A stretch of DNA of 64,000 bases, taken from contig NC_081184.1 of assembly GCF_029867415.1 (NCBI RefSeq), positions 104,951,692 through 105,015,691 on the forward strand, given 5' to 3'. The position numbers and the translations under genes were made by a program. Below, piece by piece: positions 56,597 through 64,000 of this stretch. The stretch comes from Vicia villosa (Eukaryota; Streptophyta; Magnoliopsida; Fabales; Fabaceae). Under the pieces are notes generated by a model, which was given only the letters and a program-made list of their open reading frames with translations, did not search any database and had not been told where the DNA came from. Within the stretch, counting starts at the first letter, position 1, and each line of letters begins with the position of its first letter.

Positions 56597-57187
56597 TGTT
56601 TAGACCATGTATCAGATAATTCAATTAGAATCAAAACTATTATTGTTACTACAAAACATCCTTATTTCAATAAGGTTGTAATCAACCCTCCCAGACGACT
56701 GCCTCGCATTTCTAACATAGTGGTCCCACATCTCTACATACTTCACATAAGTAGTAGGCTGTATCGCATTGTTATTCTTGTCAAAATCCCAAATAGTAGC
56801 CATTCTAAAAAAAAAGAGCATGAGGGAAATTGAGAGATTTAATACCCGTCTTAAGGACGATGATGATTATACGTGACATAATTGAACTTGAAAAGGAATA
56901 ACCAAAGGAGAAGGTTTTCTCAAAATTAAAAAAAAATGTGAAAAGAATAGCGATCAAGGTTAAGTTATTTATAAATCCAAATTCCTAGGTCGCGTAGGCT
57001 GTCATTGCATCAAAATGGGTTCACGCATACTAGTAATGGATAGAGCATCTATGACCCAAGATCGACACATGTAGTATGATTAGGGGATCACTACATTTGC
57101 GCTTTTCCAATACAGACTCATCAGGGAAGAGCATTTAATGTTTCACATATGTTTCGCTCTTGATGAACTCCCCCTCCAAAACTCTCT
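56597..57187. other. Unassigned segment with a minus-strand ORF
   Basis: A minus-strand open frame at 56621-56821 reads MATIWDFDKNNNAIQPTTYV then a WDHYVRNARQ block, followed by a stop. It is protein-like and starts with a clean ATG at about 56803, but I do not recognise it. The rest is AT-rich without further signal. Confidence 0.35.
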
Positions 57188-57313
57188 TGAGAGACTCGCC
57201 ATACTAGCCCCATTTGAGGGACTCTCCTACCGATCCCCGCTTGAGAGACTCGACATACAAGCCCTACTTAAGGTACTCACCATAAAAGCCCCACTAGAGA
57301 GACTCACCGTAAC
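57188..57313. repeat. 27-bp minisatellite, about 4.7 units
   Basis: Four whole units of 27 bases plus a part, consensus TGAGAGACTCGCCATACAAG then CCCCACT. As 27 is divisible by 3, the plus strand reads a 9-residue repeat (LERLxIxAP). It runs directly into the CGTAACACCCC start of the next LTR, overlapping it by a few bases. Confidence 0.9.
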
Positions 57314-59293
57314 ACCCCGAATTTTATTCGAATTTTACTTAAATTGATAATGTGATTTTTGTGTGCTTTTATGATTTAATTTTTGGTAGGATTATTATTA
57401 TTATTATTAATATTGTAACAATTAAAAAGAAAATATATAGGTTGAATTTAGCATTAAGGGGAATCTTATTATTATTTAAAATATGAAGTGATATAATTAA
57501 TTAATTAAGAAATTTAATGGAATTATTAGAATTAAGTGGAAGAAAGGAAATTAGGAAGGATGGTTTAAAATAATGAAAATAAAAATAAAGTATGAATTTT
57601 AATATTTGAAGAATAAAATAAATAAAAGGGAAAATTAGAGAATAAAAAATGGGAGAAGAGAAGAAGTTGAAAACACGTATCATTTAGAAAAATGAGATTA
57701 AAGGCCAAGAAACCCTAGTAGAGGCCGTGCGAGGAGAAGGTTCTCCCATCATCAAGAACTCAAGAAATTTCTATATAATCGAGGTAAGGGGGAGATTGTT
57801 CTATAATAAGTGTTTTGACAATGGGATAGTGGGGTTTCCCTTAACCCTTGTTAGGTTTATGTTAATTATATTTGTGATAACTTTGTTTGATGCTTATGGG
57901 TTTATAGTTAGTACTGGGAATTAGGTTCTTAGTCGAGGATTTTAACATGTGAGGTTTAGGGTTGAGTGATCTATGAATATACAAAAATCGTATTTTTATG
58001 TTTGTCTATTGTTTATTATGCCTTTATGCCATAAAGTGGTTGTTTCAAATATGCATGTTGTGTAAATGTTGATTTATGTATGTTTTGGTTTGTCTTGGTT
58101 TGGAAAATTGGATGAATTTGGGGTTGTTGTAGAGAAAAAAATGAAGAATTCGCGTTTCTGGTGCGTGACGGCCAACACCCCTTGTGACGGGTTAGTCATC
58201 ATTGTCCAGAAGTCAAAAATAGGAAATTTTCCATGGTGACAGTCGTCATAACTAGCGACGGGAAGCCCTTCATGCCCCATGACACCCGTCACTCTCCCCC
58301 TTGCTTTAGAATTTTGGTCCAAACAAAAACCGACATAATTTGAGTTCCATAACTTTGTTTGAGACGCGGTCAGATGCATTAGAAAGGTAATGCATAGACT
58401 TATCCCATGTTAAATGTTTTAAGATTCTTATGTTTATTAATAATGATGTGAATAACAAATAATTATGTAATGTTGTGTAATGTCTTAGGACACGGGTTCA
58501 ATATTTTGATAATATGTTATTGTGAACCAAGTTGTGTATGATGAGTGACTATGTGAATACCATCAGATCGTAACTCTAGTGTTGATAAACTACTTTTGAA
58601 TCCCTAATATGACAATTATGTTAAAGGTTCGATAAGAATTGGTGTTGATGTTGTTTAGGTTCAGAAGAGCTAGAGTTTTATACTAATTGGCGATGTTATT
58701 AGGTTTGAAAGAACTAGTGTTAGCCTTAACCGGCAGTGTCAAATTTTCGTGTTGGAGGTTCGAATGGAAAATTTAATTGTTTGAAGCATCATGAATCATA
58801 TATTTCAGAGTTAGGTTAGTACTTTGGTCAGGTGTTAGGACTTCGGTCCGGTATTTTAGGACTTTGGTCTGATGTTTTAAGATTTCAGTAAAACACCTCT
58901 GAACCTAGTGATGGTACCACATGAATGGGAGTAAAAGAGATGAGCATTGCATATTTATTCTTTTATATGTTTCGTGATATTGTACGATTATGATTAGTTG
59001 TGAATGATGTGTCATATGACTAAATTTTATCCTTGGTATTATTATACCACGTAATTTTATAGAATGTATTCTCACCCCTTTTGTGTTCTATGTTCCTCTA
59101 TGTGAATCCTTGTGCAAATTATTCCAAGGTTGAGACCGAGGGTTGATCGTTTATGTTGTTCATGGAAGATGGTGTAGATGGCCACTTCAACTACTTGCCT
59201 TACTTTTATGTTTCATCGGACCTTAAGTTCGCTATTAGTTTATTTTGGGATAATAGCTCTGATATTGTAACATCAGGGTTGGGATTGTTATGA
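57308..59293 (+). mobile_element. Tekay-type chromovirus LTR, copy 4
   Basis: Starts CGTAACACCCCGAATTTTAT (TG changed to CG) and ends with AACATCAGGGTTGGGATTGT then TATGA, a decayed form of the usual GGGTTGGGGTGTTACA end. The interior has the family's GC-richer block (GTGACGGCCAACACCCC ... GACACCCGTCAC, about 58165-58295) and the repeated ACTTTGGTC/GTTAGGACTTCGG words (about 58810-58880). No primer site or gag follows. It is plus strand, opposite to copies 1-3. Confidence 0.6.
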
Positions 59294-59330
59294 TATGTTA
59301 TTTACTTTGGCTCAAACCGAATAATCATAC

Positions 59331-60537
59331 TGTTAGAACAAGATTTGTTCTGATCAATTATCTTAGTTTTGATGATAACAATAATATGAATTTTGCTTAA
59401 GATAATATGGTACTCTAATCCAATGCAATTTCCTTTTCAGGAAATATATAAAGAGTATGCATAATTCAGCGCTCAGAAGCTTTGTCTCAAAGGGTTCAGC
59501 ATGCAACATCAGAACATGGTCTGGCAAGACATCAGAAGATGGTCGAAGCAGAATCAGAACATGGGTCTATGGAAGCATCAGAAGAACATGAGATCAGAAG
59601 CATTGAAGTTCTGATGGTATCACGCACAGAAGCACTTCAAGGTCAGAAGATCAGAAGATGCTTTGCACCAAGCTGTTTGACTCTGATGATATTCAAACGT
59701 TGTATTCACAAACATCAGATCAGAAGGAAGTACACGTGGCAAGCTACGCTGACTGACAAAAGGAACGTTAAAAGCTATTATAGGCAACGTCAGTAGACAC
59801 AGCGTGAACAAGGCTCGAGGTAGTTGACAAAAGCGTATAACATTAAATGCGATGCTGTACGGAACACGCAAAGCATTAAATGCACTCAACGGTCATCTTC
59901 TCCAACGCCTATAAATATGAAGTTCTGATGAGAAGCAAGGTTAACGATTCTACACAAAACAACGCCTATTAACTTGCCGAAACTCTGTTCTATTCAAAAC
60001 TCAGAATCTTCATCTTCATCAAAGCTCACTACATTGCTGTTGTAATATATTAGTGAGATTAAGCTTAAACGTTAAGAGAAATATCACAGTTTGTGATTAT
60101 AGCTTTTAAGAAGCAATTGTAATACTCTTAGAATTGATTACATTAAGTTGTAAGGAACTAGAGTGATCGTGTGGATCAGAATACTCTAGGAAGTCTTAGA
60201 GGTTATCTAAGCAGGTTGTAACTAGAGTGATCGTGTGGATCAGTATACTCTAGAAAGTCTTAGAGGGTATCTAAGCAGTTGTTCCTGGAGTGATCAGTGT
60301 GTGATCAGAAGACTCTGGAAGACTTAGTTGCTGACTAAGTGGAGAACCATTGTAATCCGTGCGATTAGTGGATTAAATCCTCAGTTGAGGTAAATCATCT
60401 CTGCGGGGGTGGACTGGAGTAGTTTAGTTAACAACGAACCAGGATAAAAATAACTGTGCAATTTATTTTTATCTGTCAAGTTTTTTAAAGCTACACTTAT
60501 TCAAACCCCCCCTTTCTAAGTGTTTTTCTATCCTTCA
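59331..60537 (+). mobile_element. 5' LTR of a SIRE/Maximus-type copia element
   Basis: Starts TGTTAGAACAAG and ends CTATCCTTCA (TG...CA, 1207 bases). The primer site follows 2 bases later. A TATA box (CTATAAATATG, 59909-59919) about 410 bases before the first repeat block would place the RNA start near 59940. The 3' third contains two near copies of a segment with AGAGTGATCGTGTGGATCAG (60161 and 60224). The left half is studded with ATCAGAAG words. It probably inserted next to Tekay copy 4; its own TSD cannot be tested because the other end is outside the window. Confidence 0.9.
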
Positions 60538-60539
60538 AT

Positions 60540-60551
60540 TGGCATCAGAGC
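60540..60551 (+). other. Primer-binding site, initiator-Met type
   Basis: TGGCATCAGAGC, one base from TGGTATCAGAGC, two bases after the 5' LTR end. Confidence 0.85.
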
Positions 60552-60623
60552 GCCGGTTCTAAGGTGCAAGCACTTAACCGTGTTTAGAAAAGATTCAGGA
60601 AGAGAAAAACGCTTCAGTAAAAG

Positions 60624-62543
60624 ATGGCTGATGAAACTGCAAAGTCTACACCTGCATCTACATCTGGCTCTGCTGAGCAACACAACGGTAACAATGGTTA
60701 TACTAGACCGCCTGTATTTGATGGTGAAAACTTTGAATACTGGAAAGATAAACTGGAAAGTTACTTTCTTGGTCTAGATGGTGATCTATGGGATCTTCTG
60801 ATGGATGGTTACAAACATCCAGTAAATGCCAGTGGCGTAAAGCTGACAAGGCAAGAAATGAATGATTATCAGAAGAAGCTTTTCAGGAATCATCATAAAT
60901 GCAGAACTGTTTTGCTGAATGCTATCTCTCATGCTGAGTATGAGAAGATATCTAACAGGGAAACGACCTATGACATATATGAGTCCTTGAAAATGACTCA
61001 TGAAGGAAATGCTCAAGTCAAGGAGACTAAAGCTCTAGCTTTAATCCAGAAGTATGAAGCCTTCAAGATGGAGGATGATGAAGACATTGAAAAGATGTGT
61101 TCAAGATTTCAAACTCTTACTGCTGGATTGAGAGTTCTTGACAAGGGATACACCAAGGCTGATCACGTAAAGAAGATCATCAGAAGCTTACCCAGAAGAT
61201 AGGGTCCTATGGTGACTGCATTCAAGATTGCAAAGAATCTGAATGAAGTTTCTCTGGAAGAGCTTATCAGTGCCTTGAGAAGCCATGAAATAGAGCTGGA
61301 CGCAAATGAGCCTCAAAAGAAAGGTAAGTCTATTGCATTAAAATCCAATATCAAGAAATGCACTAACGCTTTTCAGGCTAGAGAAGAAGATCCTGAAGAA
61401 TCAGAATCTGAAGAAGAAGATGAACTGTCCTTGATCTCCAGAAGGCTAAATCAACTCTGGAAGAACAAGCAAAGGAAGTTCAGAGGCGTCAGAAGTTCAA
61501 AGAAATTTGAACGTGGAGAATCTTCTGATGACAGAAGATTTGACAAGAAGAAGGTCATGTGCTATGAATGCAATGAGCCTGGACACTTCAAGAATGAATG
61601 TCCAAAACTTCAGAAGGAAAATCCCAAGAAGAAGTTTCATAAGAAGAAAGGTCTTATGGCAACCTGGGATGAGTCAGAAGATGATTCAGACTCTGAAGAT
61701 GAGCAGGCTAACTGTGCGCTGATGGCGACAGAAGATGACGGATCAGAATCTACATCAGAATCAGATTCTGAAGAGGTATTTTCTGAACTTACTAGAGATG
61801 AGTTAGTTTCCGGTCTAATTGAACTTCTGGAATTCAAGTCTCAGATTAGTCTCAAATACAAAGAGCTGAAAAAGCTATTTGAATTTGAAACAAAGAAGCT
61901 TGAGTTGGAGAATTCTGAATTAAAAGAAAAACTTTTAAAATTATCCAATAATGTTGGATCTCCTTCTGATTCAGAAAAATCCACTCCTAGTCTAAACCAT
62001 ATTCTGAAAGAATATGATTTAAGTTTCAGGAAGTTCTTATCTAGAAGTATTGGCAGAAGTCAGCTAGCTTCTATGATATATGCTGTGTCTGGAAACAAAA
62101 GAGTTGGCATTGGTTTTGAGGGTGAAACCCCATACAAACTTGAACCTGTTGATGGAATGAAATTCACATACAAGCCATTGTATGATCAGTTCAAGTATGG
62201 CCACTCCCATGATATTAGGCACACTTCACATGCTCAAAGTTTTCACATAACACACACCAAAAAGCATGTGACACAACCTAGGAAATATCATGAAACTCAC
62301 ATTAAAAATTATCATGCTGTTCCTCCTATTGCTTACAATGTTAAACCCAAGTTCAATCAGAACTTGAGGAGAACTAACAAGAAAGGACCCAAGAAGATGT
62401 GGGTACCTAAGGATAAGATTATTCCTATTGCAGATATCCTTGGCTGCAAAAAGGACAAAGCACAACATGTCATGGTACCTGGACTCTGGATGCTCACGAC
62501 ACATGACAGGAAGAAGGTCTATGTTCCAAGACCTGGTGCTTAA
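60624..62543 (+). pseudogene. SIRE/Maximus-type copia gag
   Basis: The frame opens at ATG 60624 (MADETAKSTPAST) and carries a UBN2-type gag: RPPVFDGENFEYWKDKLESY at about residues 30-49, then LALIQKYEAFKMEDDEDIEK and RFQTLTAGLRVLDKGYT. A TAG at 61200-61202 falls where Trp is expected (LPRR-stop-GPMV). The same frame resumes at once: an acidic Glu/Asp/Ser stretch, a perfect zinc knuckle CYECNEPGHFKNEC (61560-61601), a second acidic region, a coiled coil (LKYKELKKLFEFETKKLELE) and a His-rich tail. It ends at 62541-62543 after overlapping the pol frame by about 70 bases. Gag packages element RNA; one nonsense codon apart it is well kept. Confidence 0.9.
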
Positions 62544-64000
62544 GTCTGGAGGAGAAGTCAAGTTTGGAGGAGATCAGAAGGGCAAGATAATTGGCTCTGG
62601 AACTATAAAGTCTGGTAACTCTCCTTCCATTTCTAATGTACTTCTTGTAGAAGGATTAACACATAACCTCTTATCTATCAGTCAATTGAGTGACAATGGT
62701 TATGATATAATCTTTAATCAAAAGTCTTGCAAGGCTGTAAATCAGAAGGATGGCTCAATCCTATTTACAGGCAAGAGGAAGAATAACATTTATAAGACAG
62801 ATCTGCAAGATCTTATGAGTCAGAAGGTGACTTGTCTTATGTCTGTTTCTGAAGAGCAGTGGGTCTGGCACAGAAGATTAGGTCATGCTAGTTTGAGAAA
62901 GATTTCTCAGATTAACAAACTGGATCTTGTCAGAGGACTCCCTAATCTGAAATTCAAATCAGATGCTCTTTGTGAAGCATGTCAGAAGGGCAAGTTCTCC
63001 AAACCTGCATTCAAGTCCAAGAATGTTGTTTCTACCTCAAGGCCATTAGAACTCTTGCATATTGATCTGTTTGGCCCAGTCAAAACAGCATCTGTCAGAG
63101 GGAAGAAATATGGATTAGTCATCGTAGATGATTATAGCCGCTGGACGTGGGTAAAATTCTTGAAACACAAGGATGAGACTCATTCAGTGTTTTTTGATTT
63201 CTGCATTCAGATTCAATCTGAAAAAGAGTGTAAAATCATAAAGGTCAGAAGTGATCATGGTGGTGAATTTGAGAACAGATCCTTTGAAGAATTCTTCAAA
63301 GAAAATGGTATTGCCCATGATTTCTCTTGTCCTAGAACTCCACAGCAAAATGGAGTTGTAGAACGAAAGAATAGGACTCTGCAAGAAATGGCCAGAACCA
63401 TGATCAATGAAACCAATATGGCTAAGCATTTCTGGGCAGAAGCAATAAACACTGCATGCTATATTCAGAATAGAATCTCTATCAGACCTATTCTAAATAA
63501 GACTCCTTATGAATTGTGGAAGAATAAAAAGCCCAACATTTCATATTTCCATCCTTTTGGATGTGTATGCTTTATTCTGAACACTAAAGATCATCTTGGT
63601 AAGTTTGATTCCAAAGCTCAAAAATGTTTCCTTCTTGGATATTCTGAACGCTCAAAAGGCTACAGAGTATACAATACTGAAACATTGATTGTGGAAGAAT
63701 CAATCAATATCAGGTTTGATGATAAGCTTGGTTCTGAAAAACCAAAGCAGTTTGATAATTTTGCAGATTGTGATATTGATATATCAGAAGTTGTTGAGCC
63801 AAGAAGCAACGCATCAGAAGCAGAGCTTCTCAGAAGCAAAGAATCTGAAGATCAAGTATCAGCTTCTCTGGAGAATCTAAGCATTTCTGAAGAACCATCT
63901 GTCAGAAGATCATCCAGACTCATCTCTGGTCATTCAGAAGATGTCATTCTTGGAAAGAAGGATGATCCAATCAGAACAAGAGCATTCCTTAAGAACAATG
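62473..64000 (+). CDS. SIRE/Maximus-type copia pol (protease, integrase; 3' part beyond window)
   Basis: From 62473, one base out of the gag frame, an unbroken reading of 509 codons runs to the window edge. Protease: WYLDSGCSRHMTG with the catalytic DSG. The GAG-pre-integrase domain follows (VWHRRLGHASLRKIS, CEACQKGK), giving the HHCC zinc finger. The integrase core has Asp in LLHIDLFGP, Asp in VRSDHGGEFEN and Glu in PQQNGVVERKNR, a full DDE set. The C-terminal part (WKNKKPNISYFHPFGCVCFI, then KCFLLGYSERSKGYRVYN) is in place, and the window ends in the acidic linker before reverse transcriptase. No stop occurs, so this is the best preserved element coding region here. Expression would need a frameshift from gag. 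Confidence 0.9.

Noticed and set aside
61637..61837. Minus-strand Ser/Glu-rich ORF
   Set aside because: Antisense shadow of the acidic region of the copia gag.

Overview
This is plant nuclear DNA: AT-rich, intron-bearing and crowded with nested LTR retrotransposons. Very long LTRs starting TGTCATACCCCAA (Ogre-type Ty3/gypsy), TGTAACACCCC LTRs with an initiator-Met tRNA primer site (Tekay-type chromovirus), Athila-type and SIRE/Maximus-type elements together suggest a large-genome legume, probably of the pea/vetch/lentil tribe. That assignment is inference from repeat families, not from a diagnostic gene.

Layout. 1-5745: minus-strand Ty3/gypsy gag relic with primer site and LTR (1-2913), inserted in a Tekay-type LTR (2914-3991), then an Athila-type LTR piece (3992-5035) and a broken Tekay-type gag (5036-5624). 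5750-15793: one Tekay-type LTR swollen to 10 kb by two Ogre-type solo LTRs, a 271-bp perfect tandem duplication, a foldback element and a Mutator-type MITE. 15794-16615: decayed Tat-type reverse transcriptase. 17471-21928: a complete-ended CACTA transposon, TSD TAT, carrying a cytochrome P450 fragment and pieces of another multi-exon gene. 21932-25000: AT-rich DNA with no gene seen.

25000-33100 holds the only convincing host gene: a 12-coding-exon homologue of NOT4/CNOT4, the RING E3 ligase of the CCR4-NOT complex (1031 codons, all splice phases consistent), with a (CT)39 tract in its probable 5' leader and a LINE relic in its tenth coding intron.

33600-43900 is again repeats: copia reverse transcriptase split by a hAT-type MITE, an Ogre-type LTR, minisatellites, a copia gag relic, and a SIRE-type solo LTR. 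43868-51739 is a degenerate Athila-type element on the minus strand (integrase, RNase H, RT, protease, gag, primer site, LTR) with fragments of a second copy beyond its LTR. 51740-59293 holds two more Tekay-type LTRs flanking the 3' half of a SIRE-like element. 59331-64000 is the 5' part of a well-preserved SIRE/Maximus-type copia element whose pol frame stays open to the window edge.

No tRNA, rRNA or CRISPR array was found. The genes do not form a pathway: apart from the NOT4-like gene, every coding signal belongs to, or was captured by, a mobile element.
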